Below are positions 21,940-33,837 of a stretch of 64,000 bases of DNA, piece after piece. How positions within the stretch are numbered: position 1 is the stretch's first letter; each line of letters begins with the position of its first letter. The stretch covers positions 7,440,001 to 7,504,000 of the forward strand of contig JAWHQI010000049.1 of NCBI GenBank assembly GCA_033032865.1, read 5' to 3'. The stretch is from Dactylorhiza incarnata. Its lineage: Eukaryota > Streptophyta > Magnoliopsida > Asparagales > Orchidaceae. Under the pieces are notes generated by a model. It did not search any database. It worked only from the letters and a program-made list of their open reading frames with translations, and was not told the origin of the DNA. The position numbers were made by a program, and so were the translations under genes.

Positions 21940-23110
21940 TACTGTTATTATGGCCACACTTAGAGAGCAATCAAGTCTTAATGATGATTCAATGCTAGCC
22001 CCACAGCTATTCACCAGGACTCATTATCCTGCATGTAAAATATTAATGATTTTTTTTCTTATTTCTATAAACATAGATGTTTGAGATATAACTATTAATA
22101 AATTCATTCCACCATCTATTTTAAAAAATAATTGTTATATTCCAAAACCTACGTATGATTTGAATGAGTTTGAGAAAATAACTACGGTGTAAACATTAAG
22201 GCCATGAATTGTTTATTTTGTGTCTTTGATAAGAATATTTTTAAACTCATTCATATTTTTTCTACTACTTATGATTTCGAGATTTCTTATTAAAAACTTA
22301 TGATTCTTCCTCCCCCAAGTAATGAACAAATACATGAATATGAGCCACAACTACATGTTATGAGTCTTCATGCATGTACACGCACTCAAGAAGATTCCTA
22401 TTATGATGGCTCTATGGCGATCACATCAGAGAGAAGCGAAACTGACAGTGCGTCATTTTATTCAAATATTTATCATCTGATGTCACTACAAGCACAACAA
22501 AATATTCTCTTCTTGAATTTAAAAATGCCACCTCTAGTATGCTAAATAAAGCTAAACATAAAACTGGAAAGTTGAAAAATATTAACTCTATGCTATGTTT
22601 AGAAAATAAATTTTTAAAAACAAAACTTGATGCATGTGAAACTAATTTCTGATGTACCTTCTCCTTCTCACTCATGCTCTGTAGTTGATTATAACTTTGT
22701 ACCTTATTTTGATTAATTAAAAAAATTCAATGTTTATGAAAATGAGCTTATTATTTAAAAAGTGTATATTTAATTATCGATTAATGAAAATAACGCTCTC
22801 AGACTAGCTAAAATTGTTTATTAAAAAAGTCGCAACTAATCAAATTCATTTTTATCTAGTTTGCCTAGTGGTATATGCAAGACATCGACTAGTGTCACAA
22901 AATTCATTAAAAACTCACACATATTAGATTATATTATAATGTGAGTGCACCTTGCATAAAGTGCTATGTATGTTCCAAATTTGGGCATACCCCATCTTAT
23001 TGTAAGGCGAAATCTATCCCGTGTATACCTTGCCAGATTTGGGTTCCAAAAGTCTCATTGTCCAAATCATTTGGATATATATGGGTTCCCAAATCTCACG
23101 TTCATGTTCC
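21940..23110 (+). pseudogene. Decayed SIRE-like copia gag
   Basis: The reading frame is broken by many stops and indels, but three landmarks of SIRE-type Gag appear in order. Near 22170-22270 is text similar to NxKAMNCLFC followed by an isoleucine/phenylalanine-rich stretch, as in the Gag core. Near 22960-23000 is a relic of the zinc knuckle (CxxC...H...C). Near 23035-23105 are two copies of IWVPK, the motif that ends this Gag in many SIRE elements. Gag would coat the element RNA; this copy cannot. The order and the adjoining PBS make the call fairly safe despite the decay. Confidence 0.55.
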
Positions 23111-24039
23111 TTGATTTTTATGATTGATGATATACATTTATCATGCTATGGTTAGCTTATATGCTTCGTGGTTATTATGGTAACAAACCTACATTAATCC
23201 CTAGTCATATATTTTTGAAAGGAATAACTATTTCTTTTGTTCATTTCTTTTTGTGTTTTGTTTGTTTTTATTTGTGTTTGTATTGAGCTTTCTTTCTATC
23301 ATATTAGCTTTATGGTATGCTCATATATGTTCATTATTTCCCGATGGAGACACATCCTACATGTTTTTTATTCATGAATATCTAATGCATTTAGTTTTAT
23401 TTATTGTGCTATTGTTCATGATACTATCTGTTATAGCTCATACTGTCGGTGATAGCCATGTAAAAGTAACTATTTGGTGTGTGTGTCTTTTCTCTGCCGC
23501 TTCACTATACATAATTGAGCATATATGTTATATTTCACTCTGATGCAAGTCATTTCATCTCGAATTTACTTAGTTATATCTTGCATCATTATTATTAGAC
23601 TATGCTACATATGAATGATCGTGCATTTCACCATTTATATAATGATAAGTTATCTATCCCATCTTGTAAATGCTTAATTACATATGACTGCATGTCTTGT
23701 ATCATGTCCCAAGCTTCTAGGTTTATTCCTACTTGTCTTGAATATTAAAGGCTAATAAAAAATCATTTACTTCCTAGACTCATAAACTATATTATTGTAA
23801 ACTTTTTCTTAATATATGCATTTACAATCTAGTTAGTAACATGTATTGAAACTCATTTTGATTATACATTTCATATCATTGTATATTATAATCTTGCTTT
23901 ATTGCTCTAGCATTATCATTCATTATATGTGAACTTCATTATATATACTAAATTGTATTCATGATATCATGTTATGATACATTGCTATATGAGTGTTTGC
24001 GGTCATTACACATGATTATTCTTTAAAATAAAATACTTA
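23111..24039. other. AT-rich stretch, nothing recognised
   Basis: This is probably decayed interior of the preceding copia element. The open frame at 23253-23543 is strongly hydrophobic only because the DNA is T-rich; it has no start context or domain to support it. Confidence 0.4.
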
Positions 24040-24480
24040 TGTTGGAGTCAGGAAACTATCTCACACGCAGGAGTCGAGGTCTCGGCCCGCAAAGGTCCAA
24101 GATCTCAGCTCGCAAAGTTTAAACAAAAAGGATGGTCAAAAGTTACTAGCTCATGAATTAACATGCATATGCATGAGACGAACCAGTGAGAGGTCGTGAC
24201 TATTTTATTATCAAATGAGGTGGTCGTGTTACATTGTGGAGGTCCCTCAGCATACCCAATAATGTATATGAACTCTCACTCACTCTCACTAAGTGTTGTG
24301 CAAGTTTGGGGGATGGTTGGAGAGGTCGCCAAATTTTCAAATGTGTGACTCTTTGCTGGGTGTGAACTGCCTTCCACTCATTACAAAAGTGTCCTATTTA
24401 TATGCAAAGATAAAGGGTTGACCGCTTTTATGTCCACCACTCTCACGAGGAGAGAGTGTCAGCAATGTACCAGTTGAAGT
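24040..24480 (-). repeat. Probable LTR piece on the minus strand
   Basis: The plus strand begins TGTTGGAGTCAGG, which as the minus strand ends CTGACTCCAACA, a typical copia LTR 3' end. About 355 bases further in there is a minus-strand TATA box (GCATATAAATAGG, 24395-24402). There is no PBS outside it and the right end was not found, so it may be a solo or truncated LTR. Confidence 0.4.
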
Positions 24481-24874
24481 AATATATTAAAATGTAGTAT
24501 GACCCTTGAGTATCGATCTCTCAAGGAACATGATTCAGTGGATTATCGATTTGAAATTCTAAATACGAAGGTGGTGCTATTTGTTGATTTGGAGTTTGGT
24601 TTCCTAATCTACGATTGCAAGAAAGTAAACCTAAACTACAGGTGAGGTTCGTCGTCACCTCTTCACAAGAACACGATTGCTAGACTGAGGGTTGTCTTCA
24701 ACTCTTTGCACAAACACTTTCCAAATCACTTCACAAGAAAGAGTGCAAGAACTTCAACATTCATCATTAACGAGGAAATGAATACAAGCAATCATGATTA
24801 TCAATTTATCATTGAGAAATAAAGAGCAAGATGTGATTAAACATGAGTTCCAAACAATGATCCATCATCTAAAG
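24481..24874. other. No gene seen
   Basis: This is low-complexity, non-coding sequence between the LTR piece and the second giant LTR. Nothing could be assigned. Confidence 0.4.
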
Positions 24875-25874
24875 TGTAACATCCCCCAAACAACTAGACC
24901 ACTAAGTTGGTTATGTCATGACTAGGTCATGACAAAACCATTGGAAACACAAAGGACCATGGGACCTTAGGCAAGAAGGAGGGAAACCACAGTGGTCTGC
25001 AAATAGCAATTTCCAGATACCAAGTTTAGGGTTACTTGAGGGCCTCACCATGACACTTTGACCCCAACATAGCCTCCCTAACCCATTAGGGGTCCCTTGG
25101 AGCACCAAGGACCCATTGAGGTCAACCAAAGAGGCCAATTTGACCAAAGTCAACCCTAACCCGAAATTGGTCAAAGTAGCTTAATTAGGGTCAATTGGCC
25201 TCCACCATGCCAAATTGACCTTGCCCCTACCCTTATAAGGATATTAACGATGAAATGGACCAAAAAGAACCATCATGGGGCCACCAATTTGACCTAAGTC
25301 AACTCTAGCTCTATTTTGGTCAAAATGGCCTATTAAGGGTCAATTGATTCTCACCTTGCCAACTTAACCCAACCTAGACCTCCCTAACCCTTAAGGGAGA
25401 ACAATAGGTGACTACCCACTCATTGGGGTCAACCCAAATGGTAAAATTGACCAAAGTCAACTTAACCCCAAATTTAGGTCAAAATGACCTATGTTGACCT
25501 AATCAAGCCCAATCCTCTTGGGCTAGACTCAATTAAGGTGGTCCACCACCTATTGGGCTTGGGAATTACTGAAATTGCCATCCAATTTTAGGGAATTCGA
25601 TTAGGAGAGAGAAGGTGAAGATTTCCCCCAAATTGGAGAGAGAGAGGAAGAACATGTTCGAGTTTCTGATGTGATCTCAAAGCAATCAATAGTTAGTCTT
25701 GCTGCCAACGCAACCGCACATAAAAGCATTTGGAGAAATTGGAGAAAGGATTGTGTTGGCCTTACTCATATTGGATATGAGTGAAGGACCAATCCTGTGA
25801 TTGCTTGGAATCAAGTTGAGAATGTCTCAAAAGAAAAATCGTTTAAAGTGTTTAAACGAACGGATTTACACTAG

Positions 25875-26165
25875 ATAATTCGGCTAAAGGCATTAACCGA
25901 ATTCGGCTAAAGGATTTAGACGAATTCGGCTAATGGCAAATTCGGCTAATGGCAAATTCGGCTAATGACAAATTCAGCTAAGGGGTTTCGCCGAAGTTAT
26001 ATAGCCGAATTTATATATAGTCGAATTCGTCGAAATGGTTTCGCCGAATTCAGTTATAGTGATTAGCCGAATTTATATATAGTCGAATTCGTCGGAATGG
26101 TTTCGCCGAATTCGGTTATAGTGATTAGTCGAATTCGGTTAATGTGATTAGTCGAATTCAGCGAA
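25875..26165 (+). repeat. Palindrome array CCGAATTCGG / TTCGGCTAA in copia 1 U3 (5')
   Basis: Words built on the EcoRI-like core (CCGAATTCGG, ACGAATTCGGCTAA, GTCGAATTCGTCG, GCCGAATTCAG) recur about a dozen times, with half-site AATTCGGCTAA spaced about 15 bases in the left half. It lies immediately upstream of the TATA box. Confidence 0.85.
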
Positions 26166-26221
26166 TGTAAATCTGGACTGATTTTCTTTTGGTCTGCGGA
26201 TAGCCTTTCCTATACCTTGCG

Positions 26222-26229
26222 TATATAAA
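26222..26229 (+). promoter_or_regulatory. TATA box of copia 1
   Basis: GCGTATATAAAGGC lies 55-60 bases after the palindrome array; the copy in the 3' LTR is at 33320-33327. Confidence 0.65.
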
Positions 26230-26734
26230 GGCATGCGATTAGGTCTTCGAGAGACACGGTTTTAGACTTAGTCCTTTTTCGCGATTCAGAAGAACTGCCG
26301 ACCGGAACTGTTCCGCGCGAGGGCACGTTCTTCCCGTCCGCCGATCGTGTTCCGTCGCCGCTTGTCACCGCCGTCGATCGCCGCCTCCCCTGGATCGGAT
26401 CTAGCAGTCCGTGGGGACGTTGAGAGCATCCTTCTCCAACCTAGTTCTTGTACGACAAGAAGCTAGGGTTCTACTTTGCTTGTGTGGACCTCTGTAGAGG
26501 GATCGATCTATTTCGATCCATGAAGAACTCAAAGCAGATTTCGGATTTCTCTTTGGAGCACCTTGGTTGAGTATTGACTCAATCCCGCGAAGGTATACAT
26601 TGTATTTGCTTTCTTATTCTCTTGAATCATGAAAACCGCAAGATCCGTTGATCACTTTTTGGGTTGTTCTTATTCATTTCCGCTGCGCATATTTGATATA
26701 TCATCCCTTATGAAGGGGTATAGAAAATCCAACA

Positions 26735-26751
26735 GTGGTATCAGAGGGAGG
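26735..26751 (+). other. PBS of copia 1
   Basis: GTGGTATCAGAGGGAGG directly follows the LTR and matches the initiator-methionine tRNA 3' end over TGGTATCAGAG. Confidence 0.85.
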
Positions 26752-27841
26752 TTGCGGTCAAGTGTGTGTAAATTGGGACATTTAGAAGCGTTCTAAAAGC
26801 CCTAATTTCTTTTTGGAATATCACATTTAGTGTGATTTTGTGCGGTTTCTGTTGGCGGGATTTCAAAAATTTGGTCGGGGCTCTGCCCCGTACCCCGTTA
26901 GGGGCTCTGCCCCTAAGACCCCACCAGGGCCGCGGCCCCTTGGAACCCCGCCAAGAATGCATGTGATTGCGTTGCGATTTTCTTGTTTCAGAGATTATTT
27001 CTCCTTTGCAGTAACCGTCCCTCAATATGGTTTGTGAAACCAAATGTTTAGATTATTGAATCTGACATGAGAGACGAGCTTGTCTACTGCACATGTGGAG
27101 TTGTTGTTCATATGTCCAATGCATGTAAATCTGGAGACTTAGAAGTGTTCTAAATGCTCAGATTTAGCCCTGTTTTGTCAAAGTGTTGATAGACTGTTTT
27201 GTGCACATCTGGGATGTATCTGGAATGTGAATGTTGTAATTTTATTTTCTGATTGTGCACTATGATTAAATGTTAATCATGATTAAAATGTTAATCACTT
27301 GAAATAAAAAATCCCTTATCTAATATTAAGTATTCGGATGCCTTCCGATGGATGACACTCTTCCTGCCTCGATCGATGAAGTGTGGGCTTGCCAAAGCAA
27401 GGTGCATTAATCTATCTTGGTAAGGGTGCGGGCGGATAATTGTGATATCCCACTGTCGACATCGGGTCTAACTTAACTAGGTGACCTCAAAGGTTGAGTG
27501 CCTAGAGGCATAGGGTTGGCATGCTCCATATGATGGATGCGAATAAAGAGTTATTCACCAACCATACAAGAGTTGCATAGTGATGCAATTGATAAGTGTT
27601 GTCTACCTAAATAACTGCATTATGAGAGGAACGCCAAAGCGGACTCGTGGTGTTGGTGAAATACGGATCTTTTCCACTAAGAGAGTAGCTCGCATAAACT
27701 CTCCGAATCGATATCAAGGGTTATTGATTTGATTAAAATAGTGGGAGCTCTTTAATAAAAGTCCTTATTAAAATATATATAAAATGTATTTTGAAATATA
27801 GTACTAAAATTTTACTTTGCAAAATTCCTTATAGAATATCC
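26752..27841 (+). other. Copia 1 untranslated leader
   Basis: About 1.1 kb without a supported gene. At 26876-26942 are GC-rich inverted repeats (GGGGCTCTGCCCC twice, and GGGCCGCGGCCC), which would fold into adjacent hairpins in the genomic RNA. Confidence 0.6.
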
Positions 27842-30800
27842 ATGACAAGTGGATCTCACTCCGCCTTGTCCCTGAGAGCGATCCTTGAGAAGGATAAGCT
27901 AAATGGGACAAATTTCCTTGACTGGTATAGAAACCTGAGAATTGTTCTCAGGCAAGAGCGCAAGCTCTATGTCTTGGAAGAAGATCCCCCCGAAGAGCCA
28001 GCCTCTAATGCACCACGTGCAGATAAAGATACTTATAAGAAGTATGGAGATGACTCCTTGGATGTTGAATGCCTTATGCTCGCGACTATGAACTCTGAGC
28101 TTCAGAAGCAACATGAGAACATGAGTTGTTATGAGATGGTTGAGCACTTGAAGAAAATGTTTCAAGGGCAAGCTCGCCAAGAGAGGTTCGATATATCCAG
28201 GGCGTTATTTTAGTGTAAGATGGGAGCTCGAGACCCAGTAGGAACTCACGTACTCAAGATGATTGGGTATATAGAGAGCCTTGAAAGACTGGGGTTTCCT
28301 TTGAGCCAAGAGTTGGCCACTGATCTGATCCTGCAATCGTTGCCGGACAGTTACGAGCAGTTTGTCTTAAATTACAATATGAATGAAATTGACAAGACAC
28401 TGCCCGAGCTCCTAGGCATGTTAAGAACTGCCGAAATCAACATGAAGAAGACCAAGCTTGCTAGCCCCATACTGATGGTGCATAAAGGCAAGGGCAAGGT
28501 CAAGGGAACCAAGAAGACTAAGGTAGGACCTAAGTCACATCTTGATCCCAAGTCTTCAGCACTGAAAAAGAAAGGATTGGCTAAGGAAGGGAAGTGCCAC
28601 CATTGTGGTAAGGCAAGGCACTGAAGGAGGAACTGTCCTCAGTATCTAGAAGATCTGCAGAAGAAGAAGGGAAGTATGCTTTCCACTTCAGGTATTTTCA
28701 TTATAGAAATAAACCTTTCTGCTCCTTCATCCTGGGTATTGGATACCGGATGTGGTTCTCACATTTGTATAAATGTGCAGGAACTGAGAAGGAGAAGAAT
28801 GCTGGGTAAAGGGGAGGTAGACTCGCGCGTCGGGAATGGAGCAAGAGTTACTGCCGTCGCTGTTGGTGTTTACTGTCTTTCTTTGCCCACAGTGCTTGTA
28901 ATAGAACTAGATAATTGTTATTATGTTCCCGCCATAACTAGAAACATCATTTCTATTTCATGTTTGGACATGATTGGTTTTTCTTTCGTAATTAAGAACA
29001 ATTGTTGTTCTATTTATAAGAATGATGTTTTTTATGGCGTTGCCCAAATGTTTAATGGTTTATATGTTTTCAACTTAGACCATCCGATCTATAACATAGA
29101 AAATGCTAAAAGACTAAAAACAAATGATTCGAATCCTACGTACCTTTGACATTGTCGTTTAGGCCATATAAACAAGAAACGCATATCTAAGCTCCATAAA
29201 GATGGACTACTGGACTCATTTGATTATGAATCATTTGAGAGATGCGAGTCATGTTTATTAGGGAAGATGACGAAAGCTCCTTTCACTAGTTGTAATGAGA
29301 GGGCTGATGATCTCTTGGGTATAATACATAGTGATGTATGCGGACCCATGAGTTCTATGGCTAGAGGTGGGTTCTACTACTTCGTTACATTTACCGATGA
29401 TTTCAGTAGATACGGATACATGTTTCTTATGAAGAACAAATCCGAGACCTTTGAAAAGTTCAAAGTGTTTAAAAATGAAGTGGAGAACCAACTGGGAAAA
29501 AGGATAAAAGCACTCCGATCTGATCGAGGTGGCGAATATCTGAGTCATGAGTTTCGTGATCATCTGAAAGAGTGTGGTATTGTATCACAGCTCACTCCGC
29601 CCGGAACACCTCAACATAATGGTGTTTCTGAGAGGAGGAATCATACCTTGTTAGACATGGTGCGATCGATGATGAGTCATGCAGATTTGCCCATTTCCTT
29701 TTGGGGTTTTGCTTTAGAGACTGCTGCTTTCACACTAAATCGAGTTCCAACGAAAACGGTTCTAAAGACACCATATGAGATATGGACTGGGAAGCGTCCT
29801 AGTATGTCGTTCATCAAGATTTGGGGCTGTGAGGCATACGTGCGACGTCAAATGCTTGACAAGCTGGAACCCAAATCGGATAAATGTTATCTCGTGGGGT
29901 ATCCTAGGGAAACCAAAGGATACTACTTCTACTTACCGTCTGAGGGCAAAGTGTTTGTCGCAAGGACTGGTGTCTTTTTGGAGAAAGAGTTCTTATCCAG
30001 AAAGACTGCAAATGTAGAACTTGAAGAAGTTCAAGAGCCACAAATAATGAACGAACCAGAATTGGAACCTGAGCAAGGACTACAAGAAGTTGTAGCTGTA
30101 GAGCCTGCTCAAGAAACACAAGTCCTACGTAGATCTGGTAGACCAAGATTTGAGCCTGAGAGATATGGATTTCTCATGACTCAAATAGGTAATGTGTTGC
30201 TTATGGATCATGATGATGAGCCTGCAACCTACCAAGAGGCTATGAATGGACCCGACTCCGAGAAGTGGCTTGAGGCCATGAAATCTGAAATGGACTCCAT
30301 GTACGCAAACCAAGTTTGGACCTTGTTGGAACCACCTGAAGTGGTACGAACCATAGGGTGCAAGTGGGTCTTCAAGAAAAAGACCGACATGGATGGGAAT
30401 GTACAGACATTCAAAGGCCGGCTGGTGGCTAAAGGTTTTAGGCAAATTCATGGTGTTGACTATGATGAAACCTTTTCCCCTGTAGCTATGGTCAAGTCCA
30501 TCAGAATTCTACTTGCTATTGCTGCGTATTATGACTACGAGATCTGGCAAATGGACGTCAAAACGGCTTTCCTTAATGGAAATCTCCTTGAGGAAGTTTA
30601 CATGACACAACCCGAGGGTTTTGTATCTCCAAGTGAAGCCACTAAAATATGCAAGTTGAATCGATCCATTTATGGATTGAAACAAGCTTCTCGAAGTTGG
30701 AATCTGCGTTTTGATGAGAAGATCAAAGAGTTTGGTTTCATCAAGAACGAAGATGAGCCTTGTGTTTACAAGAAGATTAGTGGGAGCATTATTGTCTTCC

Positions 30801-31798
30801 TGATATTGTATGTAGATGACATACTGTTGATCGGGAATGACATTCCGACTCTGCAAGTTGTTAATAACAACCTAGGGAAGTGCTTTTCTATGAAAGAATT
30901 GGGTGAAGCGACTTACATACTTGGTATTAAGATCTATAGAGATAGATCGAAGAAGTTGCTGGGTTTGACCCAGAGTATATACATTGACAAGGTGTTGAAA
31001 CAGTTTAACATGCTTGAGTCCAAGAATGGATTCTTACCCATGTCACATGGTGTGAGTCTCTCTAAGGACCAGTGTCCTAAATCTTTGGAAGATAAGGACC
31101 GCATGAAGATGATTCCATATGCTTCGGCAATTGGATCAATCATGTACGCAATGTTATGTACTCGACCCGATGTCTCATATGCTTTAAGCATGACTAGCAG
31201 GTACCAGTCTGATCTGGGTGATGGTCACTGGATCGCAGTCAAGAATATCCTGAAGTACTTGAGAAGGACTAAGGATACATTCTTGGTGTTTGGCGGAGAG
31301 GAAGAGCTCGTTGTAAAGGGTTATACAGATGCAAGCTTCCAGACTGACAGAGATGACTCAAAGTCACAGTCAGGTTTTGTGTTTTGCCTTAATGGAGGAG
31401 CTGTAAGCTGGAAGAGTTCCAAGCAGGAGACAGTTGCCGATTCTACGACTGAGTCCGAGTATATCGCTGCAGCAAATGCGGCGAAGGAGGCTGTATAGAT
31501 TAGGAAATTCATCAGCGAGCTTGATGTAGTTCCTAGCATTGTTGATCCCGTAGTTCTCTACTGTGACAACAACGGTGCAATTGCACAAGCTAAGGAACCT
31601 AGATCTCATCAGCACTCCAAGCACATACTTCGGCGCTTCCATCTTATTCGAGAGTTTGTCGATCGAGGAGATGTGAGCATATGCAGAGTACCGACTGAAG
31701 AAAATATAGCGGATCCACTGACAAAGCCTCTTGCGCAAAAGAAGCATGATGGTCATGTTAGATCAATGGGTATTAGATACCTGAATGATTATCTTTAG
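27842..31798 (+). pseudogene. Copia 1 gag-pol polyprotein, four in-frame stops
   Basis: One frame of 1,319 codons runs from ATG 27842 to TAG 31796-31798 without any frameshift. It holds Gag (residues 1-270, CCHC knuckle CHHCGKARH near 251-266), protease (DTGCGSH, Asp near 301), integrase (HHCC zinc finger from about 437; catalytic Asp near 498 and 561, Glu near 597, 35 residues between the last two), reverse transcriptase (KWVFKKK, QMDVKTAFLNG, YVDD near 990-993) and RNase H (YTDASFQTDRDDSKSQSG near 1160). Premature stops are at 28211-28213, 28622-28624, 29147-29149 and 31496-31498. Each is one transition from the Gln or Trp codon expected by the family. The ATG at 27842 is preferred to 27791 because the Gag similarity starts there. 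All catalytic residues remain, so only the stops disable it. Confidence 0.93.
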
Positions 31799-32753
31799 TG
31801 GGAGCCTTGTGGATTGCATATTTGTTGGTTGTTTGTTCATTGGATGAATTGTAATATGTACTATGCATTTCATTTTATATTTATGGCAAGTTCTTTTATT
31901 ATGTCATTTATATCTGTCTGATAAGATTAATTAGCATAATAAATGCCCTTAGAGTGTTTGCTTCCATAGGAATTCAAGTACGTGACTTGAATGTGATTTA
32001 TAGGAAGCTTCATTCTTAAATGGTCCCTGGTCGAGGTATCATCCTAGAAATTTAGGGTGAGGATGAGACCATAAGACTAGCATGTGCGTTGACTGATGAC
32101 CGGTTCTCACAGGTCATGATATTATGATATCAAGTCATCACATGGGTACTTGTTAAGAACAAGTTGTACTGGACAGACCCCCCGTGAGACTACTTTGTGG
32201 ATTGTTATATGAACGTGTCACAAGTAGGTCTCAAGTGACAATGACGTTTGTGGTCCTTTGACCTGAAGTCATAGCATTCATCAGGTGAGGAAGAGCGTAC
32301 TTTGATGCCATCTAAAGTCTTCTCTTGAGAAAGGTTGACAATAAGGGTGGTTGTTGGGTATGTTACGAATCATTTGGATGTTTGTGTGTGAGCAGAAATG
32401 GGATTTGTCCTCCTGTATGATAGAAGTTACATCCATGGGCCCCTTGATGGAGTGAGACTGAGAAATGCATGGCCATGCTTGGTTGAGTCAATATATGATA
32501 TTGAGCTCACCAATTTTCAGACAGTCTATCCTAGATCAGGAAACTAGGATTGAATAATTATGAGGGTGACACGGTCCATGCCTCTAGTTCTATCCGGATG
32601 TAAAGGACAAAGGGACATGACAACACTGATACATTGGTCATGACAGGCTTGTTGAGTTATGAACTCTTATTGCTTGGGTAGCAATGATGTATTGCTAGAT
32701 GCCGCTCATTGTTTGTGAGACTTTTGTTGATACTTTGTGATCAAGTGGGAGAC
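31799..32753 (+). other. Copia 1 3' untranslated region and PPT
   Basis: There are 955 bases between pol and the 3' LTR with no open frame of note. The polypurine tract AAGTGGGAGAC is at 32743-32753, directly before the LTR. Confidence 0.75.
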
Positions 32754-33832
32754 TGTTGGAGTTTCTGAGGTGATCTCAAAGCAATCAATAGTTAGTCTTG
32801 CTGCCAACGCAATATGAGCATATAGGGTCGCACATAAAAGCGTTTGGAGAAATTGGAGAAAGGATTGTGTTGGCCTTACTCATATTGGATATGAGTGAAG
32901 GACCAATCCTGTGATTGCTTGGAATCAAGTTGAGAATGTCTCAAAAGGGAAATCGTTTAAAGTGTTTAAACGAACGGATTAACACTAGATAATTCGGCTA
33001 AAGGCATTAACCGAATTCGGCTAAAGGGTTTAGACGAATTCGGCTAATGGCAAATTCGGCTAATGGCAAATTCGGCTAAGGGGTTTCGCCGAATTTATAT
33101 AGCCGAATTTATATATAGTCGAATTCGTCGAAATGGTTTCGCCGAATTCGGTTATAGTGATTAGCCGAATTTATATATAGTCGAATTCGTCGGACTGGTT
33201 TCGCCGAATTCGATTATAGTGATTAGTCGAATTCAGTTAATGTGATTAGTCGAATTCGGCGAATGTAAATCTGGACGGATTTTCTTTTGGTCTACGGATA
33301 GCCTTTCCTATACTTTGCGTATATAAAGGCATGCGATTAGGTCTTCGAGAGACACGGTTTTAGACTTAGTCCTTTTTCGCGATTCAGAAGAACTGCTGAC
33401 CGGAACTGTTCCGCGCGAGGGCACGTTCTTCCCGTCCGCCGATCGTGTTCCGTCGCCGCTTGTCGCCGCCATCGATCGCCGCCTCCCCTGGATCGGATCT
33501 AGCAGTCCGTGGGTACGTTGAGAGCATCCTTCTCCAACCTAGTTATTGTACGACAAGAAGCTAGGGTTCTCCTTTGCTTGTGTGGACTTCTGTAGAGGGA
33601 TCGATCTATTTCGATCCTTGAAGAACTCAAAGCAGATTTTGGATTTCTCTTTGGATCACCTTGGTTGAGTATTGACTCAATCCCGCGAAGGTATACATTG
33701 TATTTGCTTTCTTATTCTCTTGAATCATGAAAACCTCAAGATCCGTTGATCTCTTTTTGGGTTGTTCTTGTTCATTTCCGCTGCGCATATTCGATATGTC
33801 ATCCCTTATGAAGGGGTATAGAAAACCCAACA
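32754..33832 (+). repeat. 3' LTR of copia 1
   Basis: It pairs with 25655-26734, with a 15-20 base indel near the start (atgagcatatagggtcg is present here only) and scattered substitutions. TATA box at 33320-33327. Confidence 0.92.
32990..33260 (+). repeat. Palindrome array in copia 1 U3 (3')
   Basis: Same array as the 5' LTR with one half-site unit fewer in the left part (the repeat caaattcggctaatg occurs fewer times). It again ends just before the TATA box. Confidence 0.85.
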
Positions 33833-33837
33833 TAACA

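Larger units (their letters stand above)
25655..26734 (+). repeat. 5' LTR of copia 1
   Basis: It starts TGTTCGAG (the 3' LTR has TGTTGGAG) and ends AATCCAACA. U3 contains the palindrome array at 25875-26165. A TATA box (GCGTATATAAAGG, 26222-26229) follows 55-60 bases later. Confidence 0.92.
25655..33832 (+). mobile_element. Complete Ty1/copia element 'copia 1'
   Basis: LTRs of 1,080 and 1,079 bp (25655-26734, 32754-33832) both run TGTT..CCAACA. The interior has a PBS, a long leader, one gag-pol frame, a 950-base 3' region and a PPT. The flanks are GAACA (25650-25654) and TAACA (33833-33837), a five-base target duplication with one mismatch. It lies inside the second giant LTR. The domain order PR-INT-RT-RNaseH fixes it as copia. 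The Gag and RNase H text resembles the Tork/Angela group, but I do not assign a lineage firmly. Confidence 0.92.

Noticed and set aside
23253..23543. Hydrophobic 96-aa protein, possibly an envelope-like relic
   Set aside because: The DNA is T-rich and gives hydrophobic text in any frame; no motif and no neighbours support it.
26741..27043. Small ORFs on both strands in the copia 1 leader
   Set aside because: They overlap the GC hairpins and the PBS, and lie upstream of the real gag start.
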